This document shows, one piece after another, positions 35,234 through 43,890 of a DNA stretch of 64,000 nt (its first letter is position 1; each line of letters opens with the position of its first letter). The translations under genes and the position numbers were made by a program. Location of the stretch: positions 137,399-201,398 of the forward strand of contig NZ_DHNR01000005.1 in NCBI RefSeq assembly GCF_002409645.1, in the 5' to 3' direction. This stretch comes from Acetobacter sp. UBA5411. Lineage in GTDB: Bacteria > Pseudomonadota > Alphaproteobacteria > Acetobacterales > Acetobacteraceae. Below the pieces are notes generated by a model, which was given only the letters and a program-made list of their open reading frames with translations, did no database searches and was not told the DNA's origin.

Positions 35234-36733
35234 ATGCAGGAGATGACATACGGGATTACGTTACCGGAAACACCGCGCGAATTCGGTTTTTTTATCAATG
35301 GTGAATGGCGTGGTAGCCGGGAACTGTATGAACGTGACTCCCCCAGCCATGGTGTACCGGTGACACTCACGTCCCGTTGCACACCTGATGATGTCAATGA
35401 TGCTGTCGCAGCTGCCCGTCTCGCTTTTGACGATCGTCGCTGGGCGGGGCTACCCGGAGGCACCCGCGCAGGAGTCCTGTTGCGGACAGCAGAAGGCATT
35501 CGTCAGCGCCGCGAAGAAATTGCCCGATGGGAAGTTTTGGAAAACGGCAAACCGATTTCACAGGCACGGGGAGAAATCGATCACTGCATTGCCTGTTTTG
35601 AAACGGCAGCAGGTGCGGCGCGGCTTCTTCATGGTGACAGCTTTAACAATCTTGGCGACAACCTGTTCGGGATGGTGCTGCGTGAACCAATTGGCGTGGT
35701 CGGGCTGATTACACCGTGGAACTTTCCTTTTCTTATTTTGTGTGAGCGGGTGCCGTTCATTCTGGCTTCCGGCTGCACGTTGGTTGTCAAGCCTGCGGAA
35801 GTTACAAGCGCCACTACACTGATTCTAGCTGACATTCTAGCCGAAGCGGGTCTTCCAGCTGGTGTTTATAACGTGGTGACCGGTACGGGACGCACGATTG
35901 GACAGGCGCTCACGGAGCACCCCGATATCGATATGCTGTCATTTACCGGTTCGACCGCCGTTGGACGTTCCTGTGTTCATGCATCTGGCGACAGCAATCT
36001 CAAGAAACTTGGACTGGAACTTGGTGGCAAAAATCCGATCATCGTCTTTGCGGATGCAGATCTGGAGGACGCCGCCGATGCTGCCGCTTTCGGAATCAGT
36101 TTCAATACGGGCCAGTGCTGTGTCTCTTCCAGCCGTCTCATTGTGGAACGATCGGTCGCGGAGGAATTCGAAACAATTCTTGCAAATAAAATGAAAAAGA
36201 TTCGCGTCGGTGACCCGTTCGATCCTGAAACGCAAGTCGGAGCGATCACCACGACCAGCCAGAACGAGACGATCCTGAACTATATTGCAAAAGGCAAGGA
36301 GGAAGGGGCAAAGATCCTGACTGGCGGTGAGGTACTGGACTGCGGGAATGGCCGCTACATTGCTCCCACGCTGTTTTCGGGCGTGAAGTCATCCATGGCG
36401 ATTGCGCGTGAGGAAATCTTCGGCCCCGTTCTCTCATCTTTTCACTTTGATAGTCTCGACGAGGCAATTTCACTTGCCAATGACACGGTTTACGGACTGG
36501 CAGCATCTGTCTGGTCAAAAAATATCGATAAGGCGTTGACTGTGACGCGACGGGTGCGTGCCGGACGATTCTGGGTCAATACCATTATGGCCGGAGGCCC
36601 TGAGACACCAACCGGCGGCTTCAAACAGTCCGGCTGGGGCCGTGAGACGGGCATTCTGGGTGTGGAAGAATATACCCAGGCAAAATCCGTGCACATTGAA
36701 ACCGGCGGCCGTTCACACTGGATTGCATCATGA
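35234..36733 (+). CDS. sndH: L-sorbosone dehydrogenase-like aldehyde dehydrogenase
   Basis: NAD(P)-dependent ALDH; the closest match I recall is the cytoplasmic L-sorbosone dehydrogenase of Gluconobacter, which makes 2-keto-L-gulonate. 499 residues against about 498 for that enzyme, with conserved stretches PREFGFFINGEWR, WEVLENGKPISQA and GFKQSGWGRETG. Catalytic Cys is in FNTGQCCVSS (295-296); LGLELGGKNP carries the general-base Glu. Start at 35234 follows GGAGAGG. It overlaps the sorbose dehydrogenase gene by 4 bp, the same order as the known sndh-sdh pair. Substrate could be a related sugar aldehyde. Confidence 0.85.
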   Translation: MQEMTYGITLPETPREFGFFINGEWRGSRELYERDSPSHGVPVTLTSRCTPDDVNDAVAAARLAFDDRRWAGLPGGTRAGVLLRTAEGIRQRREEIARWEVLENGKPISQARGEIDHCIACFETAAGAARLLHGDSFNNLGDNLFGMVLREPIGVVGLITPWNFPFLILCERVPFILASGCTLVVKPAEVTSATTLILADILAEAGLPAGVYNVVTGTGRTIGQALTEHPDIDMLSFTGSTAVGRSCVHASGDSNLKKLGLELGGKNPIIVFADADLEDAADAAAFGISFNTGQCCVSSSRLIVERSVAEEFETILANKMKKIRVGDPFDPETQVGAITTTSQNETILNYIAKGKEEGAKILTGGEVLDCGNGRYIAPTLFSGVKSSMAIAREEIFGPVLSSFHFDSLDEAISLANDTVYGLAASVWSKNIDKALTVTRRVRAGRFWVNTIMAGGPETPTGGFKQSGWGRETGILGVEEYTQAKSVHIETGGRSHWIAS

Positions 36734-38325
36734 AGCAGGGTTTCGATTACATCATCGTGGGTGGTGGTTCAGCTGGATGTGTTTTGGCTGCTCATCTTTC
36801 CGAAAATCCAGACGCACGGGTGTGCCTGATTGAAGCGGGGAAAAAAGACACCAATCCGCTCATTCATATGCCGATCGGGTTTGCAAAGATGACGACAGGT
36901 CCTTTGACATGGGGATTAACGACCGCACCTCAGAAATATGCCAACAACCGTGAGATTCCTTACGTTCAGGCAAAAGTTCTGGGAGGCGGGTCTTCAATCA
37001 ATGCCGAGGTTTTTACCAGAGGGCATCCTTCGGATTATGATCGATGGGCAGATGAAGGTGCTGACGGTTGGGCATTCAAGGATATCAAGAAATATCTTTT
37101 GCGTTCTGAGGGAAATACATTCCTTGCTGGCTCATGGCATGGCACGGATGGTCCACTGGGAATTTCCAACCTGTCCACACCGAGTTCAGTCAGTCGGGCC
37201 TTTGTGCAGAGCTGTCAGGAACTAGGCATGCCTTACAATCCCGATTTTAACGGACCTGTTCAGGAAGGTACCGGCATTTATCAGATGACGATCAAGGATA
37301 ACCGTCGATGCTCAACGGCACAAGGTTATCTAAAACCCGCTCTGAAACGAGATAATCTACGTGTTATTACAAATGCTCAGGTTCTGCGTATCCTCTTTAC
37401 AGGCTCTCGTGCAATCGGTGTTGAATTCGCAGTCGAGGGTAAAACATATGCCGTGCAGGCGGATCAAGAAGTTATCGTAACATCCGGTGCCATCGGAACA
37501 CCAAAACTTCTTATGTTGTCGGGCGTAGGACCTGCTACGCATTTGCGGGAACGCGGTATTGACGTAATTCATGATCTTCCTGGAGTTGGTGAGAATTTAC
37601 AAGATCATTTCGGAATCGACATTGTTGCAGAATTAAAAAATCATGACAGTTTCAATAAATACAACAAACTTCCATGGATGTTCTGGGCTGGGCTACAATA
37701 TGCCATGTTCAATTCTGGACCCGTAGCATCGAATGTGGTTGAAGCGGGGGCCTTCTGGTATTCAGACAAAAAAGTATCTAACCCTGACTTGCAGTTTCAT
37801 TTTCTGGCTGGAGCCGGTGCGGAAGCTGGAGTTTGCTCTGTTCCAAAAGGCGTTTCGGGTATTACCCTGAACAGTTACACGTTGCGTCCGAAATCACGAG
37901 GGACAGTCAAACTGAAATCTTCAGATCCGGCTGACAAACCGATTGTCGATCCGAATTTCCTCGCTCATCCGGATGATCTCCGTATTTCGTGCGAAGGCAT
38001 CAAGCTGAGCCTTGATATTTTCAGACAGCATTCTCTTGGAAAATATATTGATAAAATAAGTTTCTTTGAAGAAAACAATCCTGACATAGAAACGTTTCAG
38101 AACTATGCACGCCAACATGGTCGGACATCGTATCATCCGACCTGCACGTGTAAAATGGGACGGGACAGTATGTCTGTCGTTGATCCGGAACTGCGCGTTC
38201 ATGGCCTGGATGGCATCCGTATCTGCGATAGTTCGGTTATGCCATCTATTATTGGTTCCAATACAAATGCACCAACAATCATGATTGCAGAACGGGGATC
38301 TGATCTTATTCGTGGAAATGCATAA
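36730..38325 (+). CDS. sdh: L-sorbose 1-dehydrogenase-like GMC flavoprotein
   Basis: FAD enzyme of the GMC family that oxidises a sugar primary alcohol; very similar in recalled sequence and length (531 versus about 532 residues) to Gluconobacter L-sorbose dehydrogenase. ADP-binding motif IIVGGGSAGCVLAAHLSE at the N-terminus, LGGGSSINAEVFTRG, and the active-site pair His469 (RTSYHPTCTCKMG) and Asn513 (GSNTNAP). No signal peptide. Its start overlaps the upstream ALDH stop (ATGA). Together they would convert a ketose to a keto-acid. Confidence 0.87.
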   Translation: MKQGFDYIIVGGGSAGCVLAAHLSENPDARVCLIEAGKKDTNPLIHMPIGFAKMTTGPLTWGLTTAPQKYANNREIPYVQAKVLGGGSSINAEVFTRGHPSDYDRWADEGADGWAFKDIKKYLLRSEGNTFLAGSWHGTDGPLGISNLSTPSSVSRAFVQSCQELGMPYNPDFNGPVQEGTGIYQMTIKDNRRCSTAQGYLKPALKRDNLRVITNAQVLRILFTGSRAIGVEFAVEGKTYAVQADQEVIVTSGAIGTPKLLMLSGVGPATHLRERGIDVIHDLPGVGENLQDHFGIDIVAELKNHDSFNKYNKLPWMFWAGLQYAMFNSGPVASNVVEAGAFWYSDKKVSNPDLQFHFLAGAGAEAGVCSVPKGVSGITLNSYTLRPKSRGTVKLKSSDPADKPIVDPNFLAHPDDLRISCEGIKLSLDIFRQHSLGKYIDKISFFEENNPDIETFQNYARQHGRTSYHPTCTCKMGRDSMSVVDPELRVHGLDGIRICDSSVMPSIIGSNTNAPTIMIAERGSDLIRGNA

Positions 38326-38352
38326 AACATACACTACTACCCTTATTAAAAA

Positions 38353-38391
38353 TGGAATGTGTCCTTGTTAAAAGTCAGTTGACACATTCCA
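38353..38391 (+). terminator. Hairpin after the sorbose dehydrogenase gene
   Basis: Perfect 11-bp arms (TGGAATGTGTC / GACACATTCCA) with a 17-base loop, 27 bp after the stop. No T-run follows, so it may be a processing or weak termination site before the porin gene. Confidence 0.5.
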
Positions 38392-38586
38392 CAATTACTA
38401 CCTAACAAATGATTGTATCATTCATGGGAAAATATAATCGCATTTATTTTCTCAACAATAACTCTTGCCCCACAATCTTAAAAAGACCGTTTTGATATAA
38501 ATATGGTTGCTATTGCCCAACTATACCGCCTTCAAATCACCTCAACACTCTAGTTCCACAAAACAACAACAATCGTGGAGATAAAA

Positions 38587-40284
38587 ATGGCACATCACAT
38601 GCGTCAAATATACCAGAGTGACCTTAATACATTCTCGTTAATGAAGGAAACTTTGGGAAGAAAAATTTTTTCAAAAACCTCATCAAAATTCTTTTTCTTA
38701 GAAAAAGAATACATAAATACATCCTTTCTTATAGAAAAAAACTCAAATAGCGCACGAATTATTTTTTCTGTTTTTTCCATTCTAGTTTGGCATCCCCGCA
38801 ATGTACAGGCGCAGACCGCTCTGGTTAATATTTCCCAGAATGAGTCTGGAACGCCTGACTGGCTCAATGCTTTTCGCAATGATTACGCTCCCAACCCGAC
38901 AAAAACCATTCAGCCTGCACCAGAATTTCCCGCTCTCCCACCACCTATACGACGCGGCAGAATGCCTACCCTCTCGCCTATTTCTGATACCACGGAAAAG
39001 AACCTGTTTCCGGCCAGCTTTCATGACTGGACGACGCAAGCGACGATGACCGGAAACTGGGCTGGATGGCGACCATGGTTTGCTGATAACGGCGTCACAA
39101 TTACCGGACATTATTTCCAGGACAGTGCCGGAAATCCTATGGGCGGCAAATCCAAGAATGTTCGTTATGCTCACGAATTCGGTCTTAACTTCGATTTCAA
39201 TCTTGAAAAACTGACCGGATATAAAATTGGTGTGTTCCATTTCACAGTGACATCCCGTGATGGCAAAGGACTGGGTGCGACATTACCTGCTCTGGACAGC
39301 CCCCAGGAAATATTTGGTTCTCCAACAGTACGCCTGTCGCTTCTGGCATGGGAAATGCCATGGAACCGATATGTAGTGACGAACGTGGGCGAGGTGAACG
39401 CCGAAACCGATTTCGAGACGTGGTCCATGTATTGGAACATGAACAATTACTGCCAGTTTCAAAGCAATGCCATTTGCGGTATGCCACAATCAATCGCCTT
39501 TAATTCCGGCTATAGTTATTATCCGACAGCCCATCCAGGTGCATGGGTCAAGTTCTATCCGGCAGGAAATAATCATTACTCAATTCAGTTCGGTGTCTAT
39601 TCGGTAGATCCGACAATTGCGAATACGCATAATGGGTGGAAGATGAACCTTCATGGTGCGACGGGCACATTCCTACCCTTTCAGCTTATATGGCATCGGG
39701 GCGGTAAGGATGATTATTCCGGACCACTTCAGACCAATATTAAAATCGGAGGTTACTGGGACACGTCGCAAGTTAAAAACGTCTATGCGCAATTAGGAAA
39801 TTTCGGTATTGCATCGCAGTATCTTGCTGCAGCACCTGTTTCCAACGTGCGTGGACGTTTTGGCGGGTGGTTTCAATTCGACCGCATGCTTCAGCGTGAC
39901 CAGCGTGATTCGAGGCGAGGAACATCATTCTTTGCTTCATTTACTTGGGGTGATCCGCGCACGTCCCTAGCACCTTATTTTGTGGATGCCGGCATTACGC
40001 GCAAAGGCACTTTCTGGGACAGACCTGAAGATACAATCAGTTTCGGGATGAAGATGATCTGGGTGAATCCAAAACTGACGAACTGGGTACGTGAGTTGCA
40101 GGGCACCGGTGTGACCGGGGTGTATAAACCCTCAGGCGAGCCAGCAATTGAACTGAATTATGGATGGCGTCCGACGCCGTGGTTGCTGATCCGGCCCGGC
40201 GCGCAGTATATCTGGAGCACGGGCGGAAACAATCATTATAAGAATCCACTGGTTCTCGATTTTGAAACAGGCATTACATTGTGA
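38587..40284 (+). CDS. oprB: OprB-family carbohydrate-selective porin
   Basis: Outer-membrane sugar porin. The chosen ATG at 38587 follows GGAG and gives 565 residues. The N-terminus is odd: about 55 polar residues come before a hydrophobic signal core (ARIIFSVFSILVW) ending in a likely VQA cleavage site near residue 75. The mature part shows OprB features: TGNWAGWRPWFADNGVTITG, a TSRDGKGLGATLPAL-like stretch and a final beta strand LVLDFETGITL. It lies 261 bp after sdh on the same strand and probably admits the substrate of the cluster. A later start codon is possible. Confidence 0.85.
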   Translation: MAHHMRQIYQSDLNTFSLMKETLGRKIFSKTSSKFFFLEKEYINTSFLIEKNSNSARIIFSVFSILVWHPRNVQAQTALVNISQNESGTPDWLNAFRNDYAPNPTKTIQPAPEFPALPPPIRRGRMPTLSPISDTTEKNLFPASFHDWTTQATMTGNWAGWRPWFADNGVTITGHYFQDSAGNPMGGKSKNVRYAHEFGLNFDFNLEKLTGYKIGVFHFTVTSRDGKGLGATLPALDSPQEIFGSPTVRLSLLAWEMPWNRYVVTNVGEVNAETDFETWSMYWNMNNYCQFQSNAICGMPQSIAFNSGYSYYPTAHPGAWVKFYPAGNNHYSIQFGVYSVDPTIANTHNGWKMNLHGATGTFLPFQLIWHRGGKDDYSGPLQTNIKIGGYWDTSQVKNVYAQLGNFGIASQYLAAAPVSNVRGRFGGWFQFDRMLQRDQRDSRRGTSFFASFTWGDPRTSLAPYFVDAGITRKGTFWDRPEDTISFGMKMIWVNPKLTNWVRELQGTGVTGVYKPSGEPAIELNYGWRPTPWLLIRPGAQYIWSTGGNNHYKNPLVLDFETGITL

Positions 40285-40426
40285 ATACTTTCTTATACAA
40301 CAAAATTTATTATATGCGTTTTAAAAATATCTTATAAATCAATATTAATGCATAACGATATTGTTGATTTATTCTGTTATTATCGATGGATTGCATTAAA
40401 ACAATAATATCAGATTTTTCTAGAAT

Positions 40427-41268
40427 CGGGGCCTGTTAATTCATTGAATTGAACTGGCTGTTGTGATTCACAGGCTTACCGATGGAGGGTGGGCCTGTGA
40501 GTGAGCTATTTTTGCTGTCTGAGAGCCAGATGGAGCGGATTGAGCCGTTTTTCCCTTCTGGCGCACGGAGTACCACACGTAGATGACCGTCATGTTCTGA
40601 GCGAAATTGTTTACATGATCCGCAATGGTCTTCAGTGGAAAGATACCCCGAAAGCTTATGGCCCGCACAAGACCTTATACAATCGCTTTATCCGGTGGAG
40701 CCGTCTCGGTGTCTTTGACCGGATCTTCATGCGCTGACAGAACAGGCTTGCCGATCGCAGCGTCTGATGATTGATGCAACACATCTGAAAGCACACCGGA
40801 CAGTGGCCTCCCTGTTTAAAAAGGGGATTTTCCCCGCCATATCGGACGGAGAAAAGGAGGCCTGAACTCAAAGCTGCATACTATGTGCGACGGCGAGGGA
40901 CGTCCTGTCCGTTTTCATCTGACCGCAGGGCAGGTCAGTGACTTCAGAGGGGCTGATGTTCTTCTGACAGATCTCTGGATGAGACAGAAGAAGTCATCGG
41001 ATACCGTGGCTATGACAGCAACTGGATCAGAGGGTTTCTCGCAGACCGGAATATCACCGCCTGTATTCCGCACAAGAAGAACCGGAAATCAAAGCCGCCT
41101 TACGACTGGCATTTGTATAAAAGGCGCCACTTCATCGAAAATATGTTCGCAAAGCTCAAGGACTGGCGACGTGTCGCAACACGATATGATCGCTGAGCCC
41201 ATACATGCATGTCCGTAATCCATATCGCAGCAAGCTTCATCTTCTATCTCAAAAAATGAGCCCTGAGC
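40427..41268 (+). mobile_element. Decayed IS5-family insertion sequence (IS1031-like)
   Basis: About 840 bp of a degraded element. Ends look like weak inverted repeats: GGGGCCTGTTAATTCATTGA on the left and, on the other strand, GGGCTCATTTTTTGAG at the right. Both ends are bordered by CTAGAAT (40420-40426 and 41269-41275). The inside encodes a transposase broken by several frameshifts. Non-autonomous. Group within IS5 is a guess. Confidence 0.75.
40497..41259 (+). pseudogene. IS5-family transposase, multiply frameshifted
   Basis: Pieces of one transposase are read in successive frames: GTG start at 40497 (SELFLLSESQMERIEPFFP), frame shift near 40560, then GVPHVDDRHVLSEIVYMIRN and NGLQWKDTPKAYGPHKTLYN to a stop at 40737, shift, LMIDATHLKAHRTVASLFKK to 40865, shift, MCDGEGRPVRFHLTAGQVSD, shift near 40973, GYRGYDSNWIRGFLADRNI, then an internal TGA at 41194 and AASFIFYLKK to 41259. 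At least four frameshifts and one nonsense codon, so it is not functional. Confidence 0.88.
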
Positions 41269-41440
41269 CTAGAATGCGGAGAGCGCACTCGTCTGCTTGG
41301 CTTCATTTATGACAGCGAAGAAAGTTCGGAGGAAGCAGACGGACATACCGGCCATCCTGTTCTTGGCTGGACCCGCCGCGCGATGCCTGCGACACTATCC
41401 GCATCAGAGAACCGACGCGCATCGATAAGGAAAGTCAGAA

Positions 41441-42001
41441 ATGGACGGTTCAGGGGACGGAAAAGAACCTCACGATCCCTTCTCGCGGGAAGCCCTGCGT
41501 CTCGGGCGCAGCTTCCGGGAAATGAATCTCTACGAAGGGTTCGAACTTTTGATCATGCTGATCCTGACAGCACTGATCATGATCATCACGGCAATCGCCA
41601 CCTGGAGCCTCACGAAAGAAGTCTGGCGGCTCGCATGGTTTGGTCAAATCAGCCCGGACAACGCACCTACCTTCCAGAGCGTGTTTGGCAATATTTTCAC
41701 CGTCATCATCGCCCTGGAGTTCAAAAGCTCGCTCCGGATCAGTCTCTCACACAACAAGGACGTTGTGCGCGTCCGCACGATCGTGCTGATCGCACTTCTC
41801 GCCGTCTCCCGGAAATTCATTATCCTCGACCTCAACGAAGTACGTCCCATGGAAATGATCGCCTTTTCCGCAGCGGTGCTGGCGCTCGGCGTCGTGTACT
41901 GGCTGATCCGTGAACAGGACACGCGCGTTGCTGCCCAAGCAGCCCGTTTCTCCGCCGTCGAAAAAGCCCCGCACGATCTACCGTCTCACACACAGGAATA
42001 A
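41441..42001 (+). CDS. psiE: PsiE-like phosphate-starvation-inducible membrane protein
   Basis: 186 residues with four hydrophobic segments (LLIMLILTALIMIITAIATW; VFGNIFTVIIALEF; TIVLIALLAVSRKFII; MIAFSAAVLALGVVYWL). The pattern of small four-helix proteins with FGNIFTVIIALEF and AVSRKFIILD is typical of the PsiE family. Start follows AAGGAAAG. No Pho box was identified. About 170 bp separate it from the IS remnant; that stretch keeps an open frame into this gene in another phase but resembles nothing known to me. Confidence 0.75.
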   Translation: MDGSGDGKEPHDPFSREALRLGRSFREMNLYEGFELLIMLILTALIMIITAIATWSLTKEVWRLAWFGQISPDNAPTFQSVFGNIFTVIIALEFKSSLRISLSHNKDVVRVRTIVLIALLAVSRKFIILDLNEVRPMEMIAFSAAVLALGVVYWLIREQDTRVAAQAARFSAVEKAPHDLPSHTQE

Positions 42002-42070
42002 TTTCGCCTTACCGGGCCGTCATTTTTCGTATACATACCTGCATCCATCTATAAAAAACAAGAAGGTATC

Positions 42071-42226
42071 ATGAAACGCAACATCCTCATTCTCACGGCT
42101 TTCGGCATCCTTCTGGCTGCGTGCTGTCCCAAGCCTGACCCGAATAATAGCCCCGTGGACGGAAGCATTTCCTGCAATTTCGATCATCTGCCCGGTGAGA
42201 AAACCACCTGCCCTCTGCACCACTGA
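42071..42226 (+). CDS. Small Cys-containing lipoprotein (51 residues)
   Basis: Short ORF with a good ribosome-binding site (AGAAGG five bases upstream). MKRNILILTAFGILLAAC is a textbook lipoprotein signal with lipobox LAAC; the lipidated Cys would be residue 18. The mature part is only 34 residues with further Cys at 19, 35 and 47 and a His-His end. Similar tiny lipoproteins are often unannotated. Function unknown. Confidence 0.65.
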   Translation: MKRNILILTAFGILLAACCPKPDPNNSPVDGSISCNFDHLPGEKTTCPLHH

Positions 42227-42827
42227 CGAAATTCAGCGCAAAGCCTGAAATGTTTCGGCATGGATGGCAACTGTCTCGGGTTTTTCTCTGCTTCTCAAAG
42301 AATGCGGCTCCTTTGATCCCGGTTTATAAATTTCAAAGAAAGCAGGACAGCTTTCCGTCCAGGGGCGGCGGGACTGAATGATGGACGGTTACACAATTTC
42401 TGCCACTCCTTCGCCTCAGATGCACTGTGTCACCGGGACATCAGACACATCGAGGATTTGTCCAGAATATTCAGCGTAGCACGCCCATAATCCCGGTCTC
42501 CCAGCACTCCGAACAGGCCATTTCCAGTCGTATCCTGCGATTACTTTCTGTCCATGCTTACCTGATACGAAAACAGAAAATTGAGAGAAGAATATTCCTC
42601 ATAAATAAGCCGTCCCATTTCGTGAAAAACTTGCACGATAGAGCCGCAACTTCCCTCTTCTTGCCGCGTATAGACGACTGATAACGCATTCTGACGTTTC
42701 CTTCAGTGAACCCGAATGCGTCAGAGGACACGCTCCTCCTCGGACCGCAGCCGCCTGTCATCCGTCACGACCAATAGCACTACACAAATAGCCTCCGTTC
42801 AGAACAAATAGAAACGGAACTGCCAGT
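42227..42827. other. Intergenic region upstream of the nuo operon
   Basis: About 600 bp with no gene that I can support on either strand. It should include the nuo promoter; no convincing -35/-10 pair was picked out. No tRNA or clear mobile-element end is visible. Confidence 0.5.
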
Positions 42828-43253
42828 ATGGAAAATGTTTCCAGTATATGGTCGATTTTTACCTATGCACTTGTCATAGGAATAGTGCTGGCCGGCATGA
42901 TGGGGCTGTCCGCCATAACCGGCACCCGACGAAGCGGCAGAGCCATGGGCCGCTCCATGTCCATGCCTTTTGAGTCCGGTATCATCCCCACGGGATCGGC
43001 GCATCTGCGGCTGCCTGTACAGTATTACTTGGTGGCTATGTTCTTTGTCATTTTTGATGTCGAAACCGCCATCCTCCTGACATGGGCAACCGTTGTGACC
43101 GAAGTGGGTTGGATCGGCTATGGCGCAGCACTCGCCTTTATTGTCTTTCTGGCGATTTCCCTTGCCTATCTGTGGCGAGGCGGAGCGCTGGACTGGGGGC
43201 CGCAGGTTCACTCACGCCGTGTAACGGACACACGAAAGGACCTCGTATCATGA
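42828..43253 (+). CDS. nuoA: NADH-quinone oxidoreductase subunit A
   Basis: Membrane subunit of complex I next to the quinone channel. 141 residues with three membrane segments and the family motif MPFESGIIPTGSAHLRLPVQ ending in YYLVAMFFVIFDVETAILLT. First gene of a 13-gene operon; the stop overlaps the nuoB start as ATGA. Confidence 0.95.
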   Translation: MENVSSIWSIFTYALVIGIVLAGMMGLSAITGTRRSGRAMGRSMSMPFESGIIPTGSAHLRLPVQYYLVAMFFVIFDVETAILLTWATVVTEVGWIGYGAALAFIVFLAISLAYLWRGGALDWGPQVHSRRVTDTRKDLVS

Positions 43254-43885
43254 GTTGGTCTCTTTCCTCTCCCGGCGCTCCCAGAAACGCACAGTCCTCA
43301 CCCAGTTTCAGTGAAACTCTCCGTCGTAATCTGGTCATGGGCCGGTTGCAGGATTTTGTATCGTGGGGACAGAAAAACTCGATCTGGCCGCTGAATTTCG
43401 GCCTGTCATGCTGTTATGTGGAAATGGCGACTGCGTTCACCAGCCGCTTCGACATCGCCCGCTTCGGGTCCGAAGTCCTGCGCGCCACACCACGCGAAGC
43501 GGACCTGATCGTTATTTCCGGCACCGTGTTCGTCAAAATGGCTCCCGTTATCCAGCATCTTTACAATCAGATGCTGGAACCACGCTGGGTGATCTCCATG
43601 GGGTCATGCGCCAATTCCGGCGGCATGTACGACATTTACAGTGTCGTGCAGGGCGTGGACAGTTTCCTGCCCGTAGATGTGTATGTGCCCGGCTGCCCCC
43701 CGCGTCCTGAAGCGCTGCTGGAAGGACTACTCCTATTGCAAAAATCTATTGGCACACAACGCAGACCCCTGAGCTGGATGGTGGGGCCACAGGGCGCGGA
43801 ACCCGTGACACCGCCCAGCCTGCGGGATGCAAAGCGCGACCAGCGTCGGGCCATGCGCGACCTACGCACGCCCGACGGGATCTGA
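43250..43885 (+). CDS. nuoB: NADH-quinone oxidoreductase subunit B
   Basis: Carries the N2 4Fe-4S cluster that reduces quinone. 211 residues from the ATGA overlap with nuoA. Cluster ligands: tandem Cys in GLSCCYVEM, Cys in MGSCANSGG and Cys in VPGCPPRPEAL. Peripheral arm, membrane interface. Confidence 0.97.
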   Translation: MSWSLSSPGAPRNAQSSPSFSETLRRNLVMGRLQDFVSWGQKNSIWPLNFGLSCCYVEMATAFTSRFDIARFGSEVLRATPREADLIVISGTVFVKMAPVIQHLYNQMLEPRWVISMGSCANSGGMYDIYSVVQGVDSFLPVDVYVPGCPPRPEALLEGLLLLQKSIGTQRRPLSWMVGPQGAEPVTPPSLRDAKRDQRRAMRDLRTPDGI

Positions 43886-43890
43886 CGCCC

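Noticed and set aside
34968..35246. 92-codon frame before sndH as a small gene
   Set aside because: Overlaps the sndH start and its ribosome-binding site, no homology or domain recognised.
41383..41913. 176-codon frame overlapping psiE
   Set aside because: Arg/Pro-rich shadow of psiE in another phase; psiE has membrane segments and a ribosome-binding site.
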